DNA of 64,000 bases, taken from the NCBI GenBank assembly GCA_023415205.1, contig JAEZLR010000030.1, positions 100,652-164,651 on the forward strand. The letters run 5' to 3'. Positions within the stretch are counted from its first letter, which is position 1; every line of letters begins with the position of its first letter. This document shows, piece by piece, positions 1 to 7,295 of this stretch. The translations under genes were made by a program, and so were the position numbers. Origin of the DNA: Bacillota bacterium. GTDB taxonomy: Bacteria > Bacillota > Clostridia > DSM-8532. Under the pieces are notes generated by a model. That model was not told the DNA's origin. It searched no databases and worked only from the letters and a program-made list of their open reading frames with translations.

Positions 1-1
1 G

Positions 2-1234
2 CTTTTTGCAACCTTTCTTCTTTTGTTGGTGTATCGTATAGGCGTCTACATTCCAGTCCCCGGCATAAACAGAGCAGTCTTGGCTGAAATGGTTGGAAAC
101 CAAGCCGGTCTTTTCGGCTTCATAAACCTTATCGGCGGTGGAGCTTTCTCCAATGCAAGTATTTTCTCAATGTCAATAACCCCTTACGTTAACGCTTCCA
201 TTATCATGCAGCTTCTCACCATCGCTATCCCTGCACTTGAAAGAATGCAGAAGGAAGGCGAGGAAGGTAGAAAGAAGCTGGCACAGTGGATACGTTATGG
301 AACAGTTATTCTGGGCTTTGTGCAGGCAGCCTTTACCTATGTTGGTTTCAAAGGTGCCATTACATCCCCCAGTTTGCTTTCCTTCCTGACCATTACCTTC
401 TCCCTGACGGCCGGTACTGCTTTTATTATGTGGCTCGGCGAGCAGATGAATGAATATGGTATAGGAAACGGAATTTCCCTGATTATCTTTGTAAACATTA
501 TATCCAGTGGTCCTGCTGCCTTCAGTGCCCTTTTCAATATCGCCAAGGGCTATGCCTCCCAAGGTCAACTGGCAGTAGGCGTACTCATTGTTTTAGCAAT
601 TGTATTGGTCTTCGTTGTCATGGTAGCCTTTGTTATCTTTGTTACCCAGGCAGAAAGAAGAGTTCCCGTACAATACGCTAAGCGTGTAGTTGGTAGAAAG
701 ATGTATGGCGGACAAAGTACCCATGTACCCATCAAGGTTAATGTGGCCGGTGTTGTACCTGTTATCTTTGCTCTTTCCATCACCTCCTTCCTGCCTACTA
801 TGATTGGCCTTATTGCACCTAACACAACCAGCAAGTTCTTGCTTGGGTTGATCAATTTTAGCAGCAATCCGCTTTATATGCTTGTGCTTGCAGTGCTGGT
901 ACTGTTCTTCACCTTCTTCTATACCATTATGGTATTTAATCCGGTGGAGCTGGCCAACAATATCCGTAAAAATGGTGGTTTTATCCCTGGGATTCGTCCT
1001 GGTAAGCCCACCAGCGACTATATTACCAAGGTGCTTAATCGTGTGACTTGGTTCGGTGCTTTCTTCCTGGCGTTGGTAACCATCCTTCCTATGCTGTTGG
1101 AGATGATTACCGGTGTCAGAAACATGTGGTTCGGTGGAACATCCCTCATTATTATGGTCGGTGTTGCATTGGATACCATGAAGCAAATTGAATCCCAGCT
1201 TATGATGAGACACTATAAGGGATTCCTTGATTAA
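2..1234 (+). CDS. secY: Protein translocase subunit SecY (5' end outside window)
   Basis: SecY is the pore-forming subunit of the SecYEG translocon in the cytoplasmic membrane. The frame is open from base 2, so about 20 N-terminal residues lie upstream. The first visible residues (LVYRIGVYIPVPG) are the typical SecY start of TM1. About ten hydrophobic segments follow, with the conserved cytoplasmic loop AERRVPVQYAKRVVGRKMYG and the C-terminal LMMRHYKGFLD. Its position before adk and map is the usual Firmicute spc-operon order. A strong hairpin lies just after the stop codon, between secY and adk. Identity is secure; only the true start is missing. Confidence 0.97.
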   Translation, partial: LFATFLLLLVYRIGVYIPVPGINRAVLAEMVGNQAGLFGFINLIGGGAFSNASIFSMSITPYVNASIIMQLLTIAIPALERMQKEGEEGRKKLAQWIRYGTVILGFVQAAFTYVGFKGAITSPSLLSFLTITFSLTAGTAFIMWLGEQMNEYGIGNGISLIIFVNIISSGPAAFSALFNIAKGYASQGQLAVGVLIVLAIVLVFVVMVAFVIFVTQAERRVPVQYAKRVVGRKMYGGQSTHVPIKVNVAGVVPVIFALSITSFLPTMIGLIAPNTTSKFLLGLINFSSNPLYMLVLAVLVLFFTFFYTIMVFNPVELANNIRKNGGFIPGIRPGKPTSDYITKVLNRVTWFGAFFLALVTILPMLLEMITGVRNMWFGGTSLIIMVGVALDTMKQIESQLMMRHYKGFLD

Positions 1235-1245
1235 TGATTACTTAA

Positions 1246-1289
1246 GGTACCAAAAAGCGGATGAGCTTGGTCCATCCGCTTTTTGTACC
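1246..1289 (+). terminator. secY-adk intergenic hairpin (terminator or attenuator)
   Basis: An 18-nt arm (1246-1263) pairs with 1273-1289 with one bulged base and a loop of about 9 nt. The outer stem has an A-run on the left and a T-run on the right, so it could act in either direction. The T-run lies inside the stem instead of after it, so partial termination or mRNA stabilisation is as likely as full termination. A second, weaker inverted repeat (AGGCGAA/TTCGCCT, 1325-1331 and 1356-1362) follows before adk. Confidence 0.5.
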
Positions 1290-1386
1290 CCGTTTAGTGT
1301 TAACGTTAGGTGAAATTTGTCAAAAGGCGAATCGGACTAAATGCTCGAACCTGGGTTCGCCTAAAAGATACAAAGGTCGTGACAGG

Positions 1387-2037
1387 ATGAGAATGATATT
1401 ATTAGGACCTCCGGGTGCAGGAAAGGGAACTCAGGCAGCCAATCTTTCCAAAGCCCTTAGAATACCTCATATTTCAACCGGCGATATCTTCAGAGCGAAT
1501 ATAAAAAGCGGAACTGAGTTGGGCCTATTGGCAAAAAGCTATATAGACGATGGAAAACTCGTTCCCGATGATGTTACAATTAGTATTGTAGAAAAAAGAC
1601 TTGAAGGCGATGACTGTGGGAACGGATTTATTATGGACGGTTTCCCTAGAACTATTCCCCAGGCTGAAATGTTTGATGTCATGCTTAAAAGGCTTCATTG
1701 TGCAGTTGAGCTGGTTGTTAATATCCAGGTTCCTGATTCGGTCATCATCAAGCGCATGTCTGGAAGAAGAATGTGTCCCTGTGGGCGCACGTACCATGTT
1801 GTGAACAATCCTCCTCTTAAAGAGGGTGTTTGTGATGTTTGCGGCAATAGCCTTTATATAAGGGAAGACGACCGTGAAGAAACAGTTAAAGAACGGCTAA
1901 AAACATACCATCAGCAAACAAGCCCTCTCATTGATTACTATGAGAAGAAGAAACTTGTCCTAACTTTTGATGGTATGAAACCTATAGATGAAACGACAAA
2001 AGAAATATTGGCAGTGGTTGATAAGAAAAAAGAGTAA
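1387..2037 (+). CDS. adk: Adenylate kinase
   Basis: Catalyses ATP + AMP = 2 ADP in the cytosol. The protein is 216 aa, the usual length for the long, lidded bacterial form. Visible motifs are the P-loop GPPGAGKGT (residues 7-15), the AMP-binding segment STGDIFRA (30-37) and DGFPRT (84-89). The LID domain carries four zinc-type cysteines (C130, C132, C149, C152). The first pair is C-P-C, where the family normally has C-x2-C, so one residue is missing. The start is ATG 1387 after GACAGG; the frame is open further upstream, but that stretch is the intergenic hairpin. It lies between secY and map as in other Firmicutes. Confidence 0.96.
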   Translation: MRMILLGPPGAGKGTQAANLSKALRIPHISTGDIFRANIKSGTELGLLAKSYIDDGKLVPDDVTISIVEKRLEGDDCGNGFIMDGFPRTIPQAEMFDVMLKRLHCAVELVVNIQVPDSVIIKRMSGRRMCPCGRTYHVVNNPPLKEGVCDVCGNSLYIREDDREETVKERLKTYHQQTSPLIDYYEKKKLVLTFDGMKPIDETTKEILAVVDKKKE

Positions 2038-2049
2038 TGGGGCTTTAGG

Positions 2050-2817
2050 ATGATTGTCATAAAATCACAACGCGAATTGGATAAGATGAGAAAGGCCGGC
2101 GAGGTTGTTGCCCTGGTTCATCAGAAGCTGTCCGAAAGTATCGTTCCAGGCATAACAACTCTGGAGCTTGACAGGATAGCCGAAGGGATTATCAGGAAAG
2201 CCGGTGCCATACCCTCCTTTAAGGGTGTACCCTGTGCCTATGGCGGCAAGGACTTTCCGGGGTCCATATGTGCATCTATCAATAGCGTTGTTATTCATGG
2301 CATTCCCGATCATACTGTCCTTAAGGAAGGCGACATTATCAGCATTGATATAGGAGCGATTCTTGACGGATTTCATGGAGACGCGGCAAGAACCTTCCCG
2401 GTAGGCAAGGTGTCGGAAGAAGCTCAAAACCTTATTTATCATACCGAAGAGGCCTTTAACAGAGGGATGTTACAGGCGGTGGAGGGAAATAGAATCAGAG
2501 ATATTTCCAATGCCGTTCAAGAATATGTCGAAGGCAAAGGTTATTCGGTGGTTCGGGACTTTGTGGGACATGGCATTGGTACAGAAATGCATGAGGAGCC
2601 CCAAATACCCAATTATGTAACCCGTGAGAAGGGCATCAGGCTCGGTAATGGAATGACCCTAGCCATAGAACCCATGGTGAATATTGGCACATGGAGAGTG
2701 AAGGTACTGGACGACCGGTGGACGGTAGTTACGCTGGATGGTAAGCTTTCAGCGCATTATGAGAATACGCTGGCGGTTATGCCAAACGGTCCGGAAATAT
2801 TGACCAGATTATATTAA
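2050..2817 (+). CDS. map: Methionine aminopeptidase, type I
   Basis: Removes the initiator methionine from nascent proteins. At 255 aa it matches type Ia enzymes, which lack the N-terminal zinc-finger extension. The dinuclear metal ligands are seen in IDIGAILDGFHGDAART (two Asp), GHGIGTEMHEEP (His), AIEPMV (Glu) and the C-terminal HYENTLAV (Glu). The start codon is 12 nt after the adk stop, so the two are probably cotranscribed. A promoter-like sequence lies downstream, before the KOW gene. Confidence 0.96.
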   Translation: MIVIKSQRELDKMRKAGEVVALVHQKLSESIVPGITTLELDRIAEGIIRKAGAIPSFKGVPCAYGGKDFPGSICASINSVVIHGIPDHTVLKEGDIISIDIGAILDGFHGDAARTFPVGKVSEEAQNLIYHTEEAFNRGMLQAVEGNRIRDISNAVQEYVEGKGYSVVRDFVGHGIGTEMHEEPQIPNYVTREKGIRLGNGMTLAIEPMVNIGTWRVKVLDDRWTVVTLDGKLSAHYENTLAVMPNGPEILTRLY

Positions 2818-2841
2818 ATTTCACGAAAAGAGATAAGAATC

Positions 2842-2870
2842 TTGAAAAAGAACGGAATTTAATATAGAAT
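2842..2870 (+). promoter_or_regulatory. Candidate sigma-A promoter before the KOW gene and infA
   Basis: TTGAAA (2842-2847), a 17-bp spacer and TAGAAT (2865-2870) lie in the 169-bp map-KOW gap. This would allow infA, rpmJ and the genes after them to be transcribed apart from secY-adk-map. Based on motif match only. Confidence 0.45.
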
Positions 2871-2986
2871 ATATACTTGGCGCGGTTAAGCCTTCTGTTT
2901 TTCTATGGGATAACTAGGTTGTAAAGCCGGTTTGGATGAGATTATCCTACAAAAGGAATATGAGAACAATTAAAGGGGAAAATTGC

Positions 2987-3280
2987 TTGGATACCATACT
3001 GGGACGCTATGTCTGGTCCAATGCAGGCCGTGACAAAGATCGCTTATTTGTTATCATCGATATTCTCGATGACTGCCATGTACTTGTGGCGGATGGTGAC
3101 CTAAGGCGAATAGGCAATCCTAAAAAGAAGAAACTCAAGCACCTTAAGATAACCCACAAGGTGGCGGAGGAGATATCCCAAACGGCATCTATAAAAAAGA
3201 TCACTGATAAGGATCTTCAGACTGCTGTTTTAAGATATAAAAATGAACTTACAACCGCTAACGGTAGCGAGGAGGTATAA
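2987..3280 (+). CDS. KOW-domain RNA-binding protein
   Basis: A small KOW-type protein (97 aa) often found between map and infA in Clostridia, distantly like archaeal/eukaryotic ribosomal L14e. The N-terminal part GRYVWSNAGRDKDRLFVI and the following basic segment NPKKKKLKHLK fit the family. I place the start at TTG 2987, because AAAGGGG (2972-2978) sits 8 nt upstream and the family normally begins a few residues before the GxxVxSxAGRDK motif. The frame is open to an ATG at 2936, which lacks a good ribosome-binding site. A role in translation is inferred from position and fold, not proven. Confidence 0.8.
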   Translation: MDTILGRYVWSNAGRDKDRLFVIIDILDDCHVLVADGDLRRIGNPKKKKLKHLKITHKVAEEISQTASIKKITDKDLQTAVLRYKNELTTANGSEEV

Positions 3281-3283
3281 AAT

Positions 3284-3502
3284 TTGTCAAAGGAAGATGT
3301 CATTGAGTTAGAAGGTTCGGTATTGGAAGCTCTTCCTAATGCGACTTTCAAAGTTCAGCTAGAAAACGGACATATCATACTCGCCCATATATCGGGTAAG
3401 CTCAGAATGAATTATATCCGTATTCTTCCCGGTGATAAGGTAACCGTTGAAATGTCAACCTATGACCTTTCTCGCGGTCGGATCACATGGAGAGGTAAAT
3501 AA
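3284..3502 (+). CDS. infA: Translation initiation factor IF-1
   Basis: IF-1 binds the 30S A site and supports IF-2 and IF-3 at initiation. The 72-residue length and S1-like OB fold are typical: EGSVLEALPNATFKVQLENG, HISGKLRMNYIRILPGDKV, and the C-terminal DLSRGRITWR. Translation starts at TTG 3284, with a strong GAGGAGGT 7-14 nt upstream overlapping the end of the KOW gene. The KOW stop and infA start are 3 nt apart, which suggests translational coupling. Followed by rpmJ. Confidence 0.97.
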   Translation: MSKEDVIELEGSVLEALPNATFKVQLENGHIILAHISGKLRMNYIRILPGDKVTVEMSTYDLSRGRITWRGK

Positions 3503-3597
3503 GAACCCCACCCAAACCCAATCAATGATTGCGAATGGGTCCCGGGAACCTTGTTGTTACACAATAAGCAGCCATAAAGGACAGGAGGGTCAAGAAC

Positions 3598-3711
3598 ATG
3601 AAGGTTAAGCCATCAGTTAAGAAAATCTGTGAAAAGTGCAAGATCATCCGCAGAAAAGGCCGTGTTATGGTTATCTGCATGAATCCTAAGCACAAGCAAA
3701 GACAGGGTTAA
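3598..3711 (+). CDS. rpmJ: 50S ribosomal protein L36
   Basis: A 37-residue protein and the smallest component of the 50S subunit. It is the zinc-binding (C+) form, with ligands C11, C14, C27 and H32 in the pattern C-x2-C-x12-C-x4-H. ATG 3598 is preceded by ACAGGAGGG at 7-9 nt spacing. The infA-rpmJ-rpsM order is the usual one. The 95-bp gap before it shows a weak hairpin around a CCCAATC/GATTG repeat. The gene is too short for many automatic callers. Confidence 0.96.
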   Translation: MKVKPSVKKICEKCKIIRRKGRVMVICMNPKHKQRQG

Positions 3712-3764
3712 TAGAGGTGCGTGCTTGTACGCACCAAAGCTTTATAATTTTCCATAAGCGGCTG

Positions 3765-3795
3765 ACCTTTAAGCCTGATAGCTTTAAAGGTTTTT
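3765..3795 (+). terminator. Attenuator-like hairpin between rpmJ and rpsM
   Basis: ACCTTTAAGC (3765-3774) pairs with GCTTTAAAGGT (3781-3791) with one bulge, followed directly by TTTT. It lies 80 nt before the rpsM start, in a 164-nt leader that also has a GGTGCGT/ACGCACC hairpin (3716-3735). The arrangement looks like a leaky terminator controlling the rpsM-rpsK-rpsD-rpoA-rplQ part of the cluster. Confidence 0.5.
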
Positions 3796-3875
3796 ATGGA
3801 GATTTTAAATATAAATCATCCCATAAATAATTAACTAAAACTAGGTTACACAAATACCATCGGAGGTGTAGTAAT

Positions 3876-4244
3876 TTGGCTCGTATTGCAGGTGTTGACT
3901 TGCCGAGAGAAAAAAGGGTAGAAATCGGCCTTACGTATATCTTCGGGATAGGAAGAACCCGTTCCAATGAAATTTTGGCTAAAACGGGTATCAGCCCCGA
4001 TACACGCGTACGTGATCTTACAGATGATGAGATTGCAAAGCTCCGTGACATTATTGAAAAGGTATACACCGTAGAAGGCGACCTCAGAAGAGAGATTGCA
4101 CTTAACATAAAGCGCCTTGTTGAAATAAGGTGTTATCGTGGTGTCCGGCATAGAATGGGTCTGCCGGTTCGTGGTCAGAGGACCAAAACCAATGCAAGAA
4201 CACGTAAGGGACCCAGAAAGACTATTGCCAACAAGAAGAAGTAA
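3876..4244 (+). CDS. rpsM: 30S ribosomal protein S13
   Basis: S13 lies in the 30S head and contacts tRNA and the intersubunit bridge. The 122 aa show the usual S13 sequence: MARIAGVDLPREKRVEIGLT at the start, TYIFGIGRTRSNEIL, and a basic tail RGQRTKTNARTRKGPRKTI. Translation starts at TTG 3876 after CGGAGGTG. It begins the alpha-operon part of the cluster, downstream of an attenuator-like leader. Confidence 0.97.
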   Translation: MARIAGVDLPREKRVEIGLTYIFGIGRTRSNEILAKTGISPDTRVRDLTDDEIAKLRDIIEKVYTVEGDLRREIALNIKRLVEIRCYRGVRHRMGLPVRGQRTKTNARTRKGPRKTIANKKK

Positions 4245-4263
4245 TCGGGAGGTCGATCGATAA

Positions 4264-4662
4264 ATGGCAGCAGGTAAAGTTGTTAGAAGAACAAGGAAGA
4301 AGAAGGAGAAAAAAAATATTGAGCGTGGTGCAGCCCACATCCGTTCTTCCTTTAACAATACCATAGTGACCATAACCGACGTCCAGGGCAACGCCCTTTC
4401 ATGGGCTAGTTCAGGTGGACTTGGCTTCAGAGGCTCCAAGAAGAGCACTCCCTTTGCTGCTCAGCAGGCTGCTGAGACTGCCGCAAAGGCTGCTATGGAG
4501 CACGGACTCAAGACCGTGTCGGTATATGTAAAGGGCCCGGGAGCTGGCCGTGAGGCAGCAATCCGTGCGCTCCAGGCGGCTGGACTTGAGGTTAATCTCA
4601 TTAAGGATGTAACCCCCATTCCGCACAACGGTTGTAGACCGCCGAAAAGAAGAAGAGTTTAA
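4264..4662 (+). CDS. rpsK: 30S ribosomal protein S11
   Basis: S11 lies in the 30S platform and helps form the mRNA exit cleft. The 132-residue protein has the conserved HIRSSFNNTIVTITDVQGNA and SSGGLGFRGSKKSTPFAAQ blocks and the C-terminal DVTPIPHNGCRPPKRRRV. It starts 19 nt after rpsM, with GGGAGGTCG upstream. The next gene, rpsD, follows after 17 nt. Confidence 0.97.
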   Translation: MAAGKVVRRTRKKKEKKNIERGAAHIRSSFNNTIVTITDVQGNALSWASSGGLGFRGSKKSTPFAAQQAAETAAKAAMEHGLKTVSVYVKGPGAGREAAIRALQAAGLEVNLIKDVTPIPHNGCRPPKRRRV

Positions 4663-4679
4663 TGGAGGTGTAAGGTTCA

Positions 4680-5306
4680 ATGGCTAGATATACAGATGCA
4701 TCTTGCAAGCTCTGTCGTCGAGAGGGACAAAAACTCTTCTTGAAGGGCGAAAGATGTTATACCAATAAATGTGCTGTGGGCAGAAGGCCCTATGCACCAG
4801 GCCAACATGGCCAACAGAAAAAGAAATTGTCTGAATATGGTATTCAGCTTCGTGAGAAGCAGAAGGCCAAGAGGTTCTATGGTATCCTGGAAAGCCAGTT
4901 CAGAAAGTATTTTGAAATGGCTAACCGTAAAAAGGGTATTACCGGTGAAAACCTCCTTCAACTGCTTGAGTCTAGATTGGATAATGTTGTTTACAGACTT
5001 GGCTTTGGTTCAACACGTGCCGAGGCTCGTCAGCTTGTAACACACGGACATTTCGAGATTAATGGGAAAAGATTGAATATTCCTTCTTACATTGTAAAAG
5101 TTGGCGATACTATTAATGTAAGCGAAAAGGGTAAGAAATCTGTCCGCTTTAAAGAAATTCTCGACATCACCGGCTCCAAGGTTGTTCCTAAGTGGCTTGA
5201 AGTAGATCAAGAAAATCTCAAGGGTAAGGTTGTTGCGTTACCGGCTAGAGAAGATATCGACCTCAATGTTCAGGAGCACCTCATCGTCGAGTTGTACTCC
5301 AAGTAA
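4680..5306 (+). CDS. rpsD: 30S ribosomal protein S4
   Basis: S4 is a primary 16S rRNA-binding assembly protein, and in several bacteria also a translational repressor of its operon. The 208-aa protein is the zinc-binding form: C9, C12, C26 and C31 lie in the N-terminal domain. The S4 RNA-binding domain is seen at ESRLDNVVYRLGFGSTRAEA and HFEINGKRLNIPS. GGAGGTG precedes ATG 4680. An unusual 303-bp repeat-bearing gap separates it from rpoA. Confidence 0.97.
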   Translation: MARYTDASCKLCRREGQKLFLKGERCYTNKCAVGRRPYAPGQHGQQKKKLSEYGIQLREKQKAKRFYGILESQFRKYFEMANRKKGITGENLLQLLESRLDNVVYRLGFGSTRAEARQLVTHGHFEINGKRLNIPSYIVKVGDTINVSEKGKKSVRFKEILDITGSKVVPKWLEVDQENLKGKVVALPAREDIDLNVQEHLIVELYSK

Positions 5307-5324
5307 TTTCAATGAGGAGAAGGC

Positions 5325-5558
5325 AAACGAGTATGGGTATGTGTTAATACTTGCTTGGCAAGTGTGAAAGCGTGCAAGGAAAGCGAGCTAATCTTATCCT
5401 GGCAATTGAAGTAAAACGAGTACGGGTATGCAGAACATGGTCTCAGCAAAGATGTCCGGTCATGAGCTTTCACTTGTTTTATCGAGTGTAAGCGTGAAGG
5501 AGGGCATGGATGCTTATTGTGAGGCAAATGTGAAAGCATGCAAGGAAAGTGAGCAAAT
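5325..5558 (+). repeat. Degenerate direct/inverted repeats in the rpsD-rpoA gap
   Basis: The 303-bp rpsD-rpoA gap has no convincing gene but several repeats. A 36-nt unit at 5357-5392 recurs at 5523-5558 with 32 of 36 positions identical. A shortened copy is at 5485-5501, and an inverted piece, GCTTTCACTTG, at 5465-5475. A separate 17-nt unit (AAACGAGTATGGGTATG) at 5325-5341 recurs at 5414-5430 with one mismatch. The first 36-nt copy overlaps a small ACTTGC/GCAAGT hairpin (5350-5364). Function unknown. Confidence 0.7.
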
Positions 5559-5609
5559 AGCAAAAATGCTTTTACCCTCATACTAAAATAACCCAAGGAG
5601 GGTTGACTG

Positions 5610-6557
5610 ATGATCGAAATGGAAAAGCCAAGGATTGAATGTGTTGAAAGTGCAGAGAACAATGCCTATGGCAAATTTGTCATTGAACCTCTGGAAAGAG
5701 GCTATGGCATTACCTTAGGAAACTCTTTGAGAAGAATTCTCCTCTCGTCATTGCCTGGAGCTGCTGTTACATCCATCAAGATTGACGGCGTACTCCATGA
5801 ATTCACCACCGTTCCCGGTGTTGTTGAGGACATGACCGAGATTATTCTCAATATTAAGGAACTTCGTTTGAAGCTTTTCAGCGAGCAATCCAAGACCTTG
5901 TATATTGATTACGAGGGAGAGGGCGAGATTAAGGCTTCGGATATCAAAGCAGATTCAGATGTTGAAATTTTGAATCCTGATCTGCATATTGCCACTGTAA
6001 ATGGCACCAGCAGATTCTTTATGGAGATCAATGTAAGCCATGGTCGTGGTTATGTTTCGGCGGAGAAAAACAAGCTCCCGAACCAACCTATAGGGGTCAT
6101 TCCAGTGGATTCCATCTACACTCCTGTGAAGAAGGTCAATTACGCTGTAGAAAACACCCGTGTCGGCCAGGTTACCGACTATGATAAGCTAAGTATTGAA
6201 GTCTGGACCGACGGCTCCATCGCACCCGATGAAGCAATCAGCCTTGGTGCCAAGATTTTGAGCGATCATCTCAATCTGTTTATAAACCTCACTGACAGGG
6301 CTAAAAACACAGAAATCCTTGTCGAGAAGGGAGAGCCTGCGAGAGATAAGATTCTTGAAATGACCATTGAAGAATTGGATCTTTCTGTTCGCTCATATAA
6401 CTGCTTGAAGCGCGCCGGCATCAATACGGTGGAAGACCTCATCAACAAAACCGAGGACGAGATGATGAAGGTTAGAAATCTAGGCCGTAAATCGCTTGAA
6501 GAAGTCGTGCAGAAACTTGAAGCTCTAGGCTTGAAGCTTGCTCTGTCAGAAGAATAA
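5610..6557 (+). CDS. rpoA: DNA-directed RNA polymerase subunit alpha
   Basis: The alpha subunit dimerises to nucleate RNA polymerase assembly, and its C-terminal domain binds UP elements and activators. The 315 residues comprise an N-terminal domain (GYGITLGNSLRRILLSSLPG, then VPGVVEDMTEIILNIKEL), a linker, and a C-terminal helix-hairpin-helix domain (ELDLSVRSYNCLKRAGI, VRNLGRKSLEEV). The start is ATG 5610 after AAGGAGGG. It is followed 30 nt later by rplQ, as is usual. Confidence 0.97.
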   Translation: MIEMEKPRIECVESAENNAYGKFVIEPLERGYGITLGNSLRRILLSSLPGAAVTSIKIDGVLHEFTTVPGVVEDMTEIILNIKELRLKLFSEQSKTLYIDYEGEGEIKASDIKADSDVEILNPDLHIATVNGTSRFFMEINVSHGRGYVSAEKNKLPNQPIGVIPVDSIYTPVKKVNYAVENTRVGQVTDYDKLSIEVWTDGSIAPDEAISLGAKILSDHLNLFINLTDRAKNTEILVEKGEPARDKILEMTIEELDLSVRSYNCLKRAGINTVEDLINKTEDEMMKVRNLGRKSLEEVVQKLEALGLKLALSEE

Positions 6558-6587
6558 GAACTAATACTTTCAAGGGGAGGAAACAAA

Positions 6588-7115
6588 ATGCCTGCAAATA
6601 AGAAATTAGGAAGACCTACTGACCAGCGTAAGGCGATGTTGAAGGGTCTGGTAACCTCTCTGATCCAGTATGGACGTATAGAAACAACCGAAACCAGAGC
6701 TAAGGAAGTCAAGGATATCGCTGAGAAATTGATTTCACTTGCTGTGAAGGAATGTGATAATTTCACAGCTCCCAAGAATGTCACCATCAGTGTACCGGTT
6801 GTAGATAGCAAAGGCCGCAAAATACTTAAGACCGTGACTTCAAAGAACGGAAATAAGTATGAGGTAGTCGAAAGAGAGACTAAAACTGAGCTTAAGCCAG
6901 TGGATGCTCCGTCACGCCTCGCAGCAAGACGTCTTATGATGAACTGGGTCTATAGGGTTAAGGATGAGAAAGGAAATTCCATCAGCCTTACCAACAAATT
7001 GTTTAACGACATTGCTCCTAAGTATAAGGACAGAAAAGGTGGCTATACCCGTCTGTACAAACTTGGCGCAAGAAGAGGCGACGGTGCTGAGGTTGTCGTT
7101 CTCGAACTGATCTAA
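6588..7115 (+). CDS. rplQ: 50S ribosomal protein L17 with clostridial-type insertion
   Basis: L17 lies near the peptide exit tunnel. The conserved N-terminal part (KLGRPTDQRKAMLKGLVTSL) and C-terminal part (GGYTRLYKLGARRGDGAEV) are clear. The protein is 175 aa, whereas many bacterial L17 proteins are about 115-130 aa. The extra length is an insertion at about residues 57-104, which contains the stretch TISVPVVDSKGRK and many charged residues. From memory, such insertions occur in other Clostridia, so this is probably a lineage feature. GGGGAGG precedes ATG 6588. A hairpin follows the gene. Confidence 0.95.
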   Translation: MPANKKLGRPTDQRKAMLKGLVTSLIQYGRIETTETRAKEVKDIAEKLISLAVKECDNFTAPKNVTISVPVVDSKGRKILKTVTSKNGNKYEVVERETKTELKPVDAPSRLAARRLMMNWVYRVKDEKGNSISLTNKLFNDIAPKYKDRKGGYTRLYKLGARRGDGAEVVVLELI

Positions 7116-7138
7116 GGTTAATTGAAAGAGTGACTTAT

Positions 7139-7173
7139 AATAATGGAGAGCGGGTTGCCCGTTCTCCATTATT
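7139..7173 (+). terminator. Hairpin ending the ribosomal/rpoA cluster
   Basis: A 16-bp stem (7139-7154 with 7158-7173, one G-T pair) with a 3-nt loop, 23 nt after the rplQ stop. There is no long T-run after it, so it may be a weak terminator or a 3'-end protector. A second hairpin (CCTCTTAT 7238-7245 with ATAAGAGG 7257-7264) lies in the leader of the ECF ATPase gene. Confidence 0.55.
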
Positions 7174-7295
7174 CACATTGTGGTCTTTCGATGGATGTGG
7201 AATCTGACAAAAAGCAAGGGGCATAGATACCCCAAGGCCTCTTATAAGGATAAAGGATAAGAGGTTTAGCGCCATAGTGATGGGCGGAATTTTAT

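Noticed and set aside
5309..5662. Open frame of 117 codons on the minus strand between rpsD and rpoA
   Set aside because: It covers the repeat region and runs into rpoA on the opposite strand; composition (many Ser, His, Pro) and lack of a ribosome-binding site do not look like a gene.
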